This document shows, piece by piece, positions 53,369-62,521 of a stretch of DNA of 64,000 bases (positions within the stretch are counted from its first letter, which is position 1; each line of letters starts with the position of its first letter). Source of the stretch: an uncultured Alphaproteobacteria bacterium (GTDB lineage: Bacteria > Pseudomonadota > Alphaproteobacteria > Rs-D84); contig CALXLS010000004.1 of assembly GCA_944389265.1 (NCBI GenBank), positions 1 through 64,000 of the forward strand, written 5' to 3'. The notes under the pieces are model-generated. The model saw only the letters and a program-made list of their open reading frames with translations, ran no database searches and was not told the DNA's origin. Position numbers and translations under genes: made by a program.

Positions 53369-55903
53369 GTGGCGGATAAGAGTAAATTGACACCTGTTAT
53401 GCAACAGTACGTTGATATGAAAGCGGAAAACCCAGACGCGCTGTTGATGTTTAGACTTGGGGACTTCTATGAAGCGTTTTTTGAAGACGCGAAAACTATT
53501 AGTGAAAGTTTAGGTTTAGTTTTGACTCAGCGTGGTACGGACGCAGACGGTGAAAATATACCAATGTGTGGTATCCCGTGGCATGCCGCAGATAACTATT
53601 TTGGGCGGTTAGTTAGGGCAGGGTTTAGGGTTGCATTGGTAGAGCAGATGGAAACCCCGGCAGAGGCCAAGGTGCGTGGTCACAAATTTATAGAAAGAAA
53701 AGTAATACGAGTTTTAACACCAGGTACACTTACAGATGAAAATTTATTAACGCCAAAGAACTCTAATTTTTTGGTGGCGATTATTGCGTTAGGTTCAGGA
53801 AAGTTTGATATCGCGGGTTGTGATATTTCAACAGGGGAATTTTTTGTTGGGCAAACTGCAGAGGTTTTAGATGACTTGGTTCGTATTAATCCTGCAGAAG
53901 TTATTTATCCAGAGTCCTTGGCAGAAAATGAGACTGTATTGCATTTGCGTAGTATTTTTAAAACCACACCTGTATATGAGAAACTTTATCATCGTGCAGA
54001 TATTGATAAAATTGTTTCACAGGTTTTTGGTGGTGCGGTTAGGACCGACAACGAAATTACAAACTGTGAAAATGCAGTTGGGTTGTTGGCAGGGTATTTA
54101 TTTAATACTCAGCGTGGTGCATCAATTGCTTTTCGTGCACCGTATGTTTATAAATCTGGCAGGCAATTATTAATAGATTCTGCAACTTGGAAAAGTTTGG
54201 AAATAGACGCACCTATTAATGATGGTGGAACGTGCCTGATAGATGTACTAGACAATACGAAAACTGCGGCAGGTGCCAGAAAATTACGGGCTTATTTGCG
54301 CACTTTATCTGGTGATATAGACGAAATACGTCGCAGACAAGAACATATCGGGCACTTTTTATTAAATCCAGATGTTATGGCCAGTGTTTCTTCTGCTTTG
54401 TCATCTGTACCAGATGTTGGACGTAGTTTATCGCGCTTGCTTGCTGGGCGTGGTACACCGCGGGATATGCGGCATATTGTAGATTTTTTGATAGAATTGC
54501 CTAATTCAAAGATGCTTGCGACAAGACTGGATTCTAATTTTGCATCAAGATTTGCAGAGATAAATACTCATGATAATTTGGCATGGGAATTAAATTCTGC
54601 GTTGGCAGATGAATTACCAACTTTCTTTAGAGATGGTGACGTTATAAGAACTGGTTTTGATGTATCACTGGATCATATGCGTGGGCTAGCGCATGGTGCA
54701 AAGGAAACGATTGCAAGTATGCAGGCAGAGTATGCCGCTGCAACTGGCGTTCATACATTAAAAATCAAATATAATAATATTTTGGGGTATTTTATAGAGG
54801 TTCCCAGTGCTCGTGCAGATGCGCTTATGAAACCAGAATCAGGTTTCATTCATCGTCAGACAATGGCAGGGAATATGCGCTTTACGACAGCAAAGTTGAT
54901 AGACCTTGATAACGAGGTTCGTAGTGCCGCGGAAAAGTCTGCAGCGATAGAAGCAGATATTGTAAATAATTTGATTCAGAAAATACGTGAAGTGTCTGAC
55001 GATTTACTTGCAACTGCAGAATTATTAGCAGATTTAGATGTTTGGTATTCTTTATCTGTGACGGCGGACAGATATTCATGGGTACGCCCAAATATGACCG
55101 AAGACAATGCCTTTGATGTTGTAGGAGGGCGGCATCCAGTTATAGAAGCAGTATTACGTAAGCACGGTGATAACTTTGTTAAGAATGATTGTAATTTGAA
55201 TGCTAAGTCTATTGCATTATTAACTGGTCCCAATATGGCAGGTAAGTCAACATATTTACGTCAGAATGCTTTATTGGTTGTGTTGGCACACATGGGGTCT
55301 TTTGTTCCTGCAACAAGTGCTACAATCGGTATTTGTGACCAATTGTTTAGTCGCGTAGGTGCATCGGATAATTTAGCCGCAGGACAATCTACTTTTATGG
55401 TAGAGATGAGTGAGACTGCGAATATATTGCGTCGTGCGACAAAAGAGTCATTTATAATTTTTGATGAAATAGGGCGAGGAACCGCAACTTATGATGGTAT
55501 GGCGATTGCGCAGGCGGTTTTAGAGTACTTGAACGATTTGCAACCAAGAACACTTTTTGCAACGCATTATCATGAACTAACGGCACTGGTTGGGTGTAAT
55601 GCAGGTCAGTTGCAAAATGTATCTTGTTTGACGATAGATGTGCGCGAGCATAATAATGAAATAGTGTTTATGCACAAAATAGTTGCAGGCGTAGCAAATA
55701 GGTCCTATGGTATACATGTAGCGAAGATGGCGGGAATGCCAGAATCTGTTGTTGCGCGTGCAGAAAGTGTACTTGCAGGCCTAGAAGAACATAAGGCAGC
55801 ATTATGCGAAGATGTTCCTCCTGCAACAGTGACAAAGAAAACGCAGGTGCATAACAAGGTTTCCGAGCCTAAGGGGGGAGCGCAACTGAATCTATTCGGA
55901 TAA
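53369..55903 (+). CDS. mutS: DNA mismatch repair protein MutS
   Basis: An 844-residue mismatch-recognition ATPase starting at GTG. The N-terminal mismatch clamp has FRLGDFYEAFFEDA; Walker A is TGPNMAGKSTYLRQNAL; Walker B is FIIFDEIGRGTATYDGMAIA; a C-terminal end SEPKGGAQLNLFG is present. Full length for the family. Confidence 0.98.
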   Translation: MADKSKLTPVMQQYVDMKAENPDALLMFRLGDFYEAFFEDAKTISESLGLVLTQRGTDADGENIPMCGIPWHAADNYFGRLVRAGFRVALVEQMETPAEAKVRGHKFIERKVIRVLTPGTLTDENLLTPKNSNFLVAIIALGSGKFDIAGCDISTGEFFVGQTAEVLDDLVRINPAEVIYPESLAENETVLHLRSIFKTTPVYEKLYHRADIDKIVSQVFGGAVRTDNEITNCENAVGLLAGYLFNTQRGASIAFRAPYVYKSGRQLLIDSATWKSLEIDAPINDGGTCLIDVLDNTKTAAGARKLRAYLRTLSGDIDEIRRRQEHIGHFLLNPDVMASVSSALSSVPDVGRSLSRLLAGRGTPRDMRHIVDFLIELPNSKMLATRLDSNFASRFAEINTHDNLAWELNSALADELPTFFRDGDVIRTGFDVSLDHMRGLAHGAKETIASMQAEYAAATGVHTLKIKYNNILGYFIEVPSARADALMKPESGFIHRQTMAGNMRFTTAKLIDLDNEVRSAAEKSAAIEADIVNNLIQKIREVSDDLLATAELLADLDVWYSLSVTADRYSWVRPNMTEDNAFDVVGGRHPVIEAVLRKHGDNFVKNDCNLNAKSIALLTGPNMAGKSTYLRQNALLVVLAHMGSFVPATSATIGICDQLFSRVGASDNLAAGQSTFMVEMSETANILRRATKESFIIFDEIGRGTATYDGMAIAQAVLEYLNDLQPRTLFATHYHELTALVGCNAGQLQNVSCLTIDVREHNNEIVFMHKIVAGVANRSYGIHVAKMAGMPESVVARAESVLAGLEEHKAALCEDVPPATVTKKTQVHNKVSEPKGGAQLNLFG

Positions 55904-55912
55904 GGGGTGCTT

Positions 55913-56320
55913 ATGCCAAAAATAAAACCGCTGTATGTCTTTAAATCAGACTTCATATCAAGTTATGAAGAATTTTTTAACTCACGTTATTTAAAGCAGT
56001 TTTTAGAGGAAGTTGATTTTCTATCTCCTAGTGTTTCGCAAAAGTTTAAATGTCTGCCTGAATTTCATCTGGGTACAAGGTTATTTGTTGAGGATTGTGG
56101 TGAAATATATAAGTCGGATATAACATGGGGACCAAGGTTTTTGGTTGGGCGTTCTGTTCGTACTGATTCAAAAGGGCGAATATTTGCAGATATTCCTATG
56201 GATGTGCATACAGATTCAGATGTTGTTTACAGAGAGTATCAAGAAATTCGGTTTTATAAGGGAATGGCAGATGCTATTTTTGATATAAATAAAATGCGTG
56301 GAGATAGATATGGATATTAA
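55913..56320 (+). CDS. Hypothetical protein, paralogue of the next gene
   Basis: A 135-residue soluble protein. The ATG at 55913 is chosen over GTG at 55907 because AAGGGG is 5 nt before it. KFKCLPEFHLGTRLFVEDCG, SDITWGPRFLVGRSVRTDSKG and RIFADIPMDVHTDSD define a domain also found in the next protein. No signal peptide, no known family. It follows mutS after 9 nt and overlaps the next gene by 11 nt. Confidence 0.65.
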   Translation: MPKIKPLYVFKSDFISSYEEFFNSRYLKQFLEEVDFLSPSVSQKFKCLPEFHLGTRLFVEDCGEIYKSDITWGPRFLVGRSVRTDSKGRIFADIPMDVHTDSDVVYREYQEIRFYKGMADAIFDINKMRGDRYGY

Positions 56321-56813
56321 ATCATCTGTAGTATTTGAAACAAATTTATTAAATATAGTTCGTAAAGAGTTTGATGCCCCAGAAAAAGTAAAAGAATTTT
56401 TAAAAAAATTTGATTTTACCAAAATATATACAATATCTGGCAAGCGAACATCTGGTTCTTTTATTTTTTGTGATAGACCGCAGTCTTTTAAACTGGGAAT
56501 AAAATTTTCTTTTGATTTAGGTGATAAGACATTAAAATCTGAACCTGTTTGGGGATTAGAGGCTTTTGTTGGACGTTCTATAAAAGAGTTAAAAAAAGTA
56601 AATAATGGTTCTATTTATGAAATAGAAAGTCCTTTTGTCAGACGAAATCATTTTGAAAAATATGAAGTAAATAAAAAAGAAAACGAAGAGTTAATCGTTA
56701 TAAATCAGAGAAATTTAGAGCAAGTATATCCTCCTATAACTAATGGAAAAAGTTTATTAGACGAATTCCTAGAAAAAGCATTTGAAAAAAAATATGTAAT
56801 AAAGGAACGTTAA
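56310..56813 (+). CDS. Hypothetical protein, paralogue of the preceding gene
   Basis: A 167-residue soluble protein. The ATG at 56310 has GGAG 6 nt before it. It shares with the preceding protein the order LGxxFxxDxGD..KSE..WG...FVGRSIK...NGSIYEI, with an N-terminal FLKKFDF and an added C-terminal tail. The pair looks like an old tandem duplication placed between mutS and truB. Function unknown. Confidence 0.65.
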   Translation: MDIKSSVVFETNLLNIVRKEFDAPEKVKEFLKKFDFTKIYTISGKRTSGSFIFCDRPQSFKLGIKFSFDLGDKTLKSEPVWGLEAFVGRSIKELKKVNNGSIYEIESPFVRRNHFEKYEVNKKENEELIVINQRNLEQVYPPITNGKSLLDEFLEKAFEKKYVIKER

Positions 56814-57686
56814 TTGGCTTCTGGGTGGATAATCTTAGATAAACCGTCAGGCATGTTTAGTCGCACTGCAGGGGGGCGTATTGCGCGTATGTTTGGTGCC
56901 AAAACGTTTGGGCATATAGGTACGCTTGACCCAATGGCTTCTGGTGTATTGCCTATTGCGCTGGGGTCTGCGACTAAAATGATACCGTTTATAGAAGATT
57001 TTTCTGATGGGAAAAAAGAGTATTTATTTTCATTAAAATTCGGATATGAAACAGATAGTCTTGATATAACAGGGAATGAAATATCAAGAACAGATATTAT
57101 CCCAGAAGAATCGCATATCATATCTGTTTTATCAAAACTTGTGGGAGAGATAGAGCAGGTGCCTCCTGTTTATAGTGCAGTGCATATTAACGGGCGCAGG
57201 GCGTATGAATTAGCGCGTAGTGGAAAAAATATAGATATACCTGCAAGGAAAGTAAAAATATATTCCTTAGAATATACTGGGAAAAAAGAAGATTCATGGT
57301 GTTTTAAAGTAGGTTGCGGTCGTGGAACGTATGTTCGTGCATTAGCGCGAGATATTGCGCAATTATGCGGTACGGTTGCAACGGTTGATATGATACGCAG
57401 AACCGGAACAAATGGTTTTGACATAAAAAATGCGGTAAAACTTGATTTTTTAGAAAATCTGTTTAATAATGGTGCAGATTTCAAGGGAATCTTGAAACCA
57501 ATTGATTTTGGACTGGGGGACATTCCGGTTCTAAATCTGGATGATAAATCAACTAATTTTTATAAACATGGTGGATTTATCAAAACAGACGCATCTGACG
57601 GAATTCGGCGCGTATACAACGAAAAAGATTTTGTTGGAATAGGTGTGATATCTGGCGGGGAATTGCGTCCAAAACGAACAATTTAA
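56814..57686 (+). CDS. truB: tRNA pseudouridine-55 synthase
   Basis: A 290-residue enzyme starting at TTG 56814 (AAAGGA 7 nt before, directly after the previous stop TAA). [13 protein letters not shown] at the N-terminus and [20 protein letters not shown] with the catalytic Asp, then the PUA-like C-terminal part. It makes pseudouridine 55 in the T-loop. Followed by rpsO, the usual order. Confidence 0.97.
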   Translation: MASGWIILDKPSGMFSRTAGGRIARMFGAKTFGHIGTLDPMASGVLPIALGSATKMIPFIEDFSDGKKEYLFSLKFGYETDSLDITGNEISRTDIIPEESHIISVLSKLVGEIEQVPPVYSAVHINGRRAYELARSGKNIDIPARKVKIYSLEYTGKKEDSWCFKVGCGRGTYVRALARDIAQLCGTVATVDMIRRTGTNGFDIKNAVKLDFLENLFNNGADFKGILKPIDFGLGDIPVLNLDDKSTNFYKHGGFIKTDASDGIRRVYNEKDFVGIGVISGGELRPKRTI

Positions 57687-57703
57687 ATAAAAAAGGAAAA
57701 ACA

Positions 57704-57976
57704 ATGTCCGTTACAAAAGAAAAAAAGACAGAATTGATTAATGCGTTTAAAACTACTGAAAAAGATAACGGTGGTTCTGCTGCTTCTCAGGTTGCAGTTT
57801 TGACAGAACGTATTCGCAATTTGACGGAACATATGAAAGCAAATCACAAAGATCATCATTCAGAACGTGGTTTGTTATTGATGGTAAACCGTCGTAAAAA
57901 ATTGTTGGCTTACATAAAGAAACGTAATGTAGCCGAATACGAAGAACTGATTAAAAAATTGGGTCTGCGTAAATAA
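57704..57976 (+). CDS. rpsO: 30S ribosomal protein S15
   Basis: A 90-residue protein of the S15 pattern: [54 protein letters not shown] precedes the ATG. pnp, usually next, is separated by a 1-kb module on the opposite strand. Confidence 0.98.
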   Translation: MSVTKEKKTELINAFKTTEKDNGGSAASQVAVLTERIRNLTEHMKANHKDHHSERGLLLMVNRRKKLLAYIKKRNVAEYEELIKKLGLRK

Positions 57977-58005
57977 TAAAAAACGGGGAAATTCCCCGTT
58001 TTTTA
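57977..58005. terminator. Bidirectional terminator
   Basis: AAAAACGGGG, loop aaatt, CCCCGTTTTTT (57978-58004), between rpsO and the convergent secreted-protein genes. Confidence 0.9.
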
Positions 58006-58290
58006 CATAGAATAATAGCAACTGCCTGTTATTGTATAACTTCCTGTGCTATCACTGCCAGTTGTGCCTGATGGTAAATAACAAGAAGTTATACCGCCGG
58101 TATTATTATCTACTGTTGTGCCGTAAACACCGCCAGAAGAAGGGCAACGTACACAATCACCAGAAGATAGATAATAGCCAGGCTTACATGCGGTATAAGT
58201 TTTTGCGCCAGTTGTACATTCCGCATATGCATAAGAAGAAAATAAAACACAAAGAGTGCCAGATAAAGGCAGTAAAATAAACTTTCTCAT
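58003..58290 (-). CDS. Small secreted Cys-rich protein
   Basis: A 95-residue protein with signal peptide (1-23, AYA). The mature part has an EGF-like motif CKPGYYLSSGDCVRCPSSGG and then SGTTGSDSTGSYTITGSCYY. Six or more cysteines suggest disulfides. The GTTGSDxxGxY segment also occurs in the upstream protein. AGGA lies before the ATG. Second gene of the minus-strand pair behind RNA copy 4. Function unknown. Confidence 0.75.
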   Translation of the reverse strand: MRKFILLPLSGTLCVLFSSYAYAECTTGAKTYTACKPGYYLSSGDCVRCPSSGGVYGTTVDNNTGGITSCYLPSGTTGSDSTGSYTITGSCYYSM

Positions 58291-58314
58291 TTTGAAATCC
58301 TATAATTAATCGAT

Positions 58315-58668
58315 TTATAACTGCTCACAAATGCAAGAAAGACCGGATGGAGTATTTGTACCGCTATAACAATCGTAAGTTACAGTTGTTGGTTCACAAG
58401 TTGTGTAAGATTGTGTGTAATAGCCTTTTGTGTCAGAACCCGTGGTTCCGGATCTTTCACAAAGGGAAGTAAATGCATCATATGTCCAACCTGTTGGGCA
58501 TGTGTTTAGGGTTCCTGTACTTCCTGTTGGACAGCAGCATTTAAAAGAAGTATTTGCTATGCAGTTGGCACTAGATTGGCATAAAGTTAATGCGGCATTA
58601 CCTGTATTTGGTAATATCGAAAAAATCATAGTTCCCAAAACTATGAGATAAGTTTTGTTTGGTTTCAT
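58315..58668 (-). CDS. Small secreted Cys-rich protein
   Basis: A 117-residue protein from the ATG at 58668 (GGAG 8 nt before), which gives a signal peptide (about 1-25, GNA); longer upstream reading to 58881 would run through the RNA copy and is rejected. The mature part holds about a dozen cysteines including FKCCCPTGSTGTLNTCPTGW and SGTTGSDTKGYYTQSYTTC. It shares the GTTGSDxxGxY segment with the downstream protein. It starts 28 nt after RNA copy 4. Confidence 0.75.
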   Translation of the reverse strand: MKPNKTYLIVLGTMIFSILPNTGNAALTLCQSSANCIANTSFKCCCPTGSTGTLNTCPTGWTYDAFTSLCERSGTTGSDTKGYYTQSYTTCEPTTVTYDCYSGTNTPSGLSCICEQL

Positions 58669-58695
58669 TTGTTTCACTCCTAGAATCAATTTGTT

Positions 58696-58875
58696 AAAAA
58701 ATTGAACCGCCAAGAAATCAAGGCGGCAGGAGGTTGGAAACAATATCAAAGAATTGTGTCGTTTATTCAAAATATTCACGACCCCCCTGCCAAATTGACA
58801 GGAGTCAGTTTTACGTCCGTTCCCAGACGCTTTGATAAAGGGTTTCCACACCCCGATATCGAAATACTCGATATC
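58696..58875 (-). ncRNA. Unrecognised structured RNA, copy 4
   Basis: Read on the minus strand. TATAAT (58887-58882) puts the start at about 58875. 5' hairpin GATATCGA / TCGATATC (58875-58855), loop GTATT. Closing stem 58854-58830 with 58751-58730 (CTTTGATA pairs TATCAAAG; GTTTCC pairs GGAAAC). Internal hairpins CGTCT / GGACG (58829-58814) and CTCCTGTC / GGCAGGGG (58804-58784, loop aattt). Conserved GAATATTTTGAATAA (58777-58763) closed by TCGT/ACGA. Terminator CCGCC / GGCGG (58726-58707), T-run. Alternative pairing 58791-58783 with 58733-58725, 9 bp. The sequence is far from copies 1-3 but the structure is kept. Confidence 0.85.
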
Positions 58876-58918
58876 AAACAAATTATAATCTACAAATTTC
58901 TTAAATCCATTAAATTAT

Positions 58919-59020
58919 TTGCAAACAGTTAAATATCCTTTATAATCGAGATTGCGAAGGGGAAATTGTTCTTTCTTGCATTTGTTAGCAGAATGCAAAA
59001 ACGAATAATTTTTCTTCGCA
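58919..59020 (+). promoter_or_regulatory. pnp promoter and RNase III-type leader stem
   Basis: Promoter TTGCAA (58919-58924), 16 nt, TATAAT (58941-58946). The leader forms TGCGAAG (58953-58959) / CTTCGCA (59014-59020) with an inner TTGCATT (58976-58982) / AATGCAA (58992-58998) hairpin. pnp leaders with such a stem are cut by RNase III and repressed by PNPase in other bacteria; that is inferred here. Confidence 0.65.
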
Positions 59021-59050
59021 TATTATTGAACTAATAAAATGGAGAAATAA

Positions 59051-61219
59051 ATGTTATTTGGTTTATTTAATAAAGATGAAAAAACACATTTAAACAACCC
59101 TGTTGCGGTTGAAATAAAATATGGCGATGAAACATTACGTTTGGAAACAGGACGCATGGCAAAACAAGCAAACGGTTCTGTTTTGGCTACTATGGGCGGA
59201 ACTATGGTTTTGGCAACTGTCTGTGCAGAAAAAACTGCAGTTGAAGGTCAAGACTTCTTCCCATTGACTGTTGATTATCAAGAAAAGTTTGCATCAGCGG
59301 GGCGTATACCAGGTTCTCGTGATAGACGTGAAGGCAAGGCATCTACTGGGGAAACATTGATTGCTCGTTTAATTGACAGACCTATTCGTCCATTGTTCCC
59401 AGAAACTTTTAAAAACAAAGTTCAAATTATTGCACAGGTTTTTTCTTATGATAGAAAGAATCAACCTGATATTTTGGCTATGATTGCGTCTTCTGCGGCA
59501 TTGGCATTGTCTGGTGTTCCTTTCCAGGGACCGATTGGTGCGGCACGTGTTGGTTATATGGATGGTAAATATATCTTGAACCCATCAAAGAAAGAAACAG
59601 AAGAATCTGAAATGGATTTAGTTGTTGCCGCAACAAAAGACGGTGTTTTGATGGTTGAATCAGAAATCGGTGAATTAGACGAAGCAACAACTTTAGGTGC
59701 AGTAAAGTTTGGTTTTGACGCACAACAGGCAGTAATTGGTGCTATTAACGAACTTGCCGAAAAAGCAGGTAAAGAACGTTGGGAAACACCAGAGTTATCT
59801 GCAGAATATATCACTATGCAGAAAGAATTTGAATCTTTTGCGGGTGAAATAGAATCTGCTTTACAGATAAAAGAAAAGTTGGTTCGTTTGGAAACTTTGG
59901 GTAATATTCATGCTGAAGCGAAAGCAAAAATTCCTGAATTATTCCCAGAAACAACGACTGCGACATCTACTTTGGAATCATGGGCAGATGAAATTGTTGA
60001 AAATTTAACTGCTCATATTATGCGCAGTAATATTTTGGCAGGTAAGCCACGTATTGATGGTCGTGATAACAAGACTGTTCGTCCGATTGAAATTGAATTG
60101 GGGATTTTACCACGCGCGCATGGTTCTGCATTGTTTACACGTGGTGAAACACAGGCATTGGTATCACTTACTTTAGGTGGTGGTAAAGATGCGTTGCCTA
60201 TTGAATCTTTGGACGGTGCCGAAGAAAAAGACTTTATTTTGAATTATAACTTCCCAGGTTATTCTGTTGGTGAAGCAAAAGGGTTAAAGTCTCCGGGTCG
60301 TCGTGAAATTGGTCACGGTAATTTGGCATGGCGTGCATTACATCCGATGGTTCCAAATCGTGAAGAATTCGACTATGTTATACGTGTAGTTTCCGATATT
60401 TTGGAATCTAATGGTTCTTCTTCTATGGCGACAACATGCGGTGCAACACTTGCTATGATGGACGGTGGTGTACCGTTAAAACGTCCTGTTGCAGGTATCG
60501 CTATGGGCTTGATAAAAGAAGGCGATGATTACGCAATTTTGACAGATATTTTGGGTGACGAAGATCACTTGGGTGATATGGACTTTAAAGTGACGGGTAC
60601 AGACCAAGGTATTACTGCGTTGCAGATGGATATAAAAATCACATCTATCACGTTTGAAATTATGGAAAAGGCTTTGGCACAGGCAAAAGATGGTCGTATG
60701 CATATTTTGGGTAAGATTGAAAAAGCAATCAAGGCACCACGTGCACACGTATCAGAATTTGCACCACAGGCATATTCTATGAAAATCAACCCAGATAAAG
60801 TACGTGATGTTATAGGTAAGGGTGGGGCAGTTATTCAGGCTTTAACGCGTGAAACAAACACTCAGATAGACCTAGACGATGACGGTAATATTAAAATTAT
60901 GGCAACAACCAAGGAAGAAGCAGAAGAAGCGATGAAGCGCATTAAAGACATCGTTGCAGAACCTGAAGTTGGTGTAATTTATGAAGGTACAGTATCTGGT
61001 ATCAAAGACTTTGGTCTGTTTGTAAAAATCTTAAACGGTTTTGAATCCATGGTTCATATTTCTGAAATCACAGGTGAAAGAATCGCGAAGATTGAAGATA
61101 CAAAAATAAAAGAAGGCGATAAAGTATTTGTTAAATACCTTGGTGCAGATAAGCGTGGTAAAACACGTATGTCTATGGTAGGTATTGATCAAAAGACAGG
61201 TAAAGAAATCGCAAAATAA
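59051..61219 (+). CDS. pnp: Polyribonucleotide nucleotidyltransferase
   Basis: A 722-residue phosphorolytic 3'-5' exoribonuclease. Two RNase PH domains: GRMAKQANGSVLATMGGT, GRIPGSRDRREGK and DRPIRPLFP in the first, RAHGSALFTRGETQALVS and EDHLGDMDFKVTGTDQGITALQMDIK in the second; KH (VIGKGGAVIQAL) and S1 (GTVSGIKDFGLFVKIL) at the C-terminus. GGAG precedes the ATG. Confidence 0.98.
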   Translation: MLFGLFNKDEKTHLNNPVAVEIKYGDETLRLETGRMAKQANGSVLATMGGTMVLATVCAEKTAVEGQDFFPLTVDYQEKFASAGRIPGSRDRREGKASTGETLIARLIDRPIRPLFPETFKNKVQIIAQVFSYDRKNQPDILAMIASSAALALSGVPFQGPIGAARVGYMDGKYILNPSKKETEESEMDLVVAATKDGVLMVESEIGELDEATTLGAVKFGFDAQQAVIGAINELAEKAGKERWETPELSAEYITMQKEFESFAGEIESALQIKEKLVRLETLGNIHAEAKAKIPELFPETTTATSTLESWADEIVENLTAHIMRSNILAGKPRIDGRDNKTVRPIEIELGILPRAHGSALFTRGETQALVSLTLGGGKDALPIESLDGAEEKDFILNYNFPGYSVGEAKGLKSPGRREIGHGNLAWRALHPMVPNREEFDYVIRVVSDILESNGSSSMATTCGATLAMMDGGVPLKRPVAGIAMGLIKEGDDYAILTDILGDEDHLGDMDFKVTGTDQGITALQMDIKITSITFEIMEKALAQAKDGRMHILGKIEKAIKAPRAHVSEFAPQAYSMKINPDKVRDVIGKGGAVIQALTRETNTQIDLDDDGNIKIMATTKEEAEEAMKRIKDIVAEPEVGVIYEGTVSGIKDFGLFVKILNGFESMVHISEITGERIAKIEDTKIKEGDKVFVKYLGADKRGKTRMSMVGIDQKTGKEIAK

Positions 61220-61224
61220 TTAGA

Positions 61225-61256
61225 TTACCCCGCAAATGCGGGGTAAATAATCTTTT
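61225..61256 (+). terminator. Hairpin after pnp
   Basis: TTACCCCGC / GCGGGGTAA (61225-61246), loop aaat, then a weak TCTTTT. It lies 27 nt before ybaB and may only partly end transcription. Confidence 0.6.
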
Positions 61257-61272
61257 AAAAAGGAGAGTTTTT

Positions 61273-61572
61273 ATGGATATGGAAGCATTAATGGCACAGG
61301 CAAGTGCACTGCAAGAAAAAGTTGCGGCTGCGCAGGATGAACTTGGTCAAATGCACATAAAGGGCATTGCGGAAGATGGTGCCTGCATAATAGATATGTC
61401 TGGTAAATATGACTTGTTTGATTTGAAGATAAGAGAAGATGTTTTGTCGCGTGGTGCAGCGGGGGTTGCAGCTGTTGTTGCAGCGGCATATCGTGATGCC
61501 AAGGCAAAAGCAGATGAGATGATAGACCAGGTTATGGGGGATGCAACTGCTGGTATGCCGATCCCAGAATAA
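61273..61572 (+). CDS. ybaB: Nucleoid-associated protein YbaB/EbfC
   Basis: A 99-residue protein: MAQASALQEKVAAAQDEL at the helical N-terminus, then a short sheet and VVAAAYRDAKAKADEMIDQVMGD, the YbaB pattern. It binds DNA as a dimer. AAAGGAGAG before the ATG. Usual partners dnaX and recR are not adjacent. Confidence 0.93.
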   Translation: MDMEALMAQASALQEKVAAAQDELGQMHIKGIAEDGACIIDMSGKYDLFDLKIREDVLSRGAAGVAAVVAAAYRDAKAKADEMIDQVMGDATAGMPIPE

Positions 61573-61620
61573 AATACTGGACAAGCGTAAAAAAATGTTT
61601 TATTATATGCGCGCTGTTTC

Positions 61621-61697
61621 GGATGTTTAGCTCAGTTGATTAGAGCATCTCGTTTACACCGAGAGGGTCGGGGGTTTGAGTCCCTCAACATCCACCA
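61621..61697 (+). tRNA. tRNA-Val (anticodon TAC)
   Basis: A complete cloverleaf: acceptor GGATGTT / AACATCC, D-arm GCTC...GAGC, anticodon loop TTTACAC in stem TCTCG/CGAGA, T-loop TTTGAGT, encoded CCA. Second valine isoacceptor in the window. Confidence 0.95.
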
Positions 61698-61704
61698 GAA
61701 TTAG

Positions 61705-61729
61705 AACCGCAGGAAACTGCGGTTTTTTT
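61705..61729 (+). terminator. Terminator of tRNA-Val
   Basis: AACCGCAG (61705-61712), loop gaaa, CTGCGGTT, seven T. Confidence 0.9.
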
Positions 61730-61804
61730 CTTAGAATATTTTTTTGAAATTTATAAATATTATGTTTACAATAAACTGGTATTAAGAAAAAAGGAGAAAG
61801 ATTT

Positions 61805-62452
61805 ATGAAAAAATTGTTAGCAGGTTTAATGATAATTTCTATGTTAAGTGCATGCGCAACAGTAAATCCTTATACTGGTGAAGCGCAGACATCAAAAGCA
61901 GTATGGGGAACTGCAATTGGTGCCGCAACAGGTGCTGCGACGGGCGCATTAGTATCCAATAATCATGGTGCAGGTGCTTTGGTTGGTGGTTTGGCAGGTG
62001 CTGCACTTGGTGGTGGTGTAGGTTATTATTTGGACGTACAAGAAGCGGAATTGCGTCAAGAATTAGCATCAACGGGTGTAAGTGTTATTCGTGATGGTGA
62101 TAGTATTCGTTTGATTATGCCAGGTAATATTACATTTAAGACAGATTCTTCTGATATAAATGCAGGATTTTATTCGACATTGAACTCTGTTGCGAAGGTA
62201 TTAAACAAGTATGATAATTCAACAGTAATGGTTTTAGGTTATACAGATAGTACAGGTAGTGCAGAATATAATCAGACATTATCACAGCAGCGTGCAAACG
62301 CAGTTGCTGCATACTTGCAAGGGCAGGGGGTAAAGGCTTCAAGGTTTGAGATTATGGGGCTAGGTTCATCTAATCCAATAGCGTCTAATTCGACAGCCGA
62401 AGGGCGCCAGCAGAATCGTAGGGTAGAAATCAAAATCATTCCAAATAAGTAA
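61805..62452 (+). CDS. OmpA-family lipoprotein (YiaD-like)
   Basis: A 215-residue envelope lipoprotein. Lipobox L-S-A-C at Cys17; a glycine/alanine-zipper region (about 35-75, GAATGAATGALVSNNHGAGA); then a C-terminal OmpA peptidoglycan-binding domain with VMVLGYTDSTGSAEYNQTLS, QQRANAVAAYL and EGRQQNRRVEI. It probably tethers the outer membrane to the wall. AAGGAG precedes the ATG. Confidence 0.92.
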   Translation: MKKLLAGLMIISMLSACATVNPYTGEAQTSKAVWGTAIGAATGAATGALVSNNHGAGALVGGLAGAALGGGVGYYLDVQEAELRQELASTGVSVIRDGDSIRLIMPGNITFKTDSSDINAGFYSTLNSVAKVLNKYDNSTVMVLGYTDSTGSAEYNQTLSQQRANAVAAYLQGQGVKASRFEIMGLGSSNPIASNSTAEGRQQNRRVEIKIIPNK

Positions 62453-62458
62453 TGAATG

Positions 62459-62482
62459 TAAAACCCGCGAATGCGGGTTTTC
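62459..62482 (+). terminator. Terminator after the OmpA-like gene
   Basis: AAACCCGC (62461-62468), loop gaat, GCGGGTTT, TC. Confidence 0.8.
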
Positions 62483-62521
62483 ATTTGGTTAAAAGGTAAT
62501 ATTTAAGAAAAGGGGTGCGTT

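Noticed and set aside
53369-53400. Later ATG starts for mutS
   Set aside because: The GTG at 53369 keeps the residues before the conserved TPVMQQY start and fits the short gap after xseB.
58669-58881. N-terminal extension of the 58315 secreted protein to 58881
   Set aside because: It would read through RNA copy 4 and bury the signal peptide; the ATG at 58668 has a ribosome site and gives a normal signal peptide.
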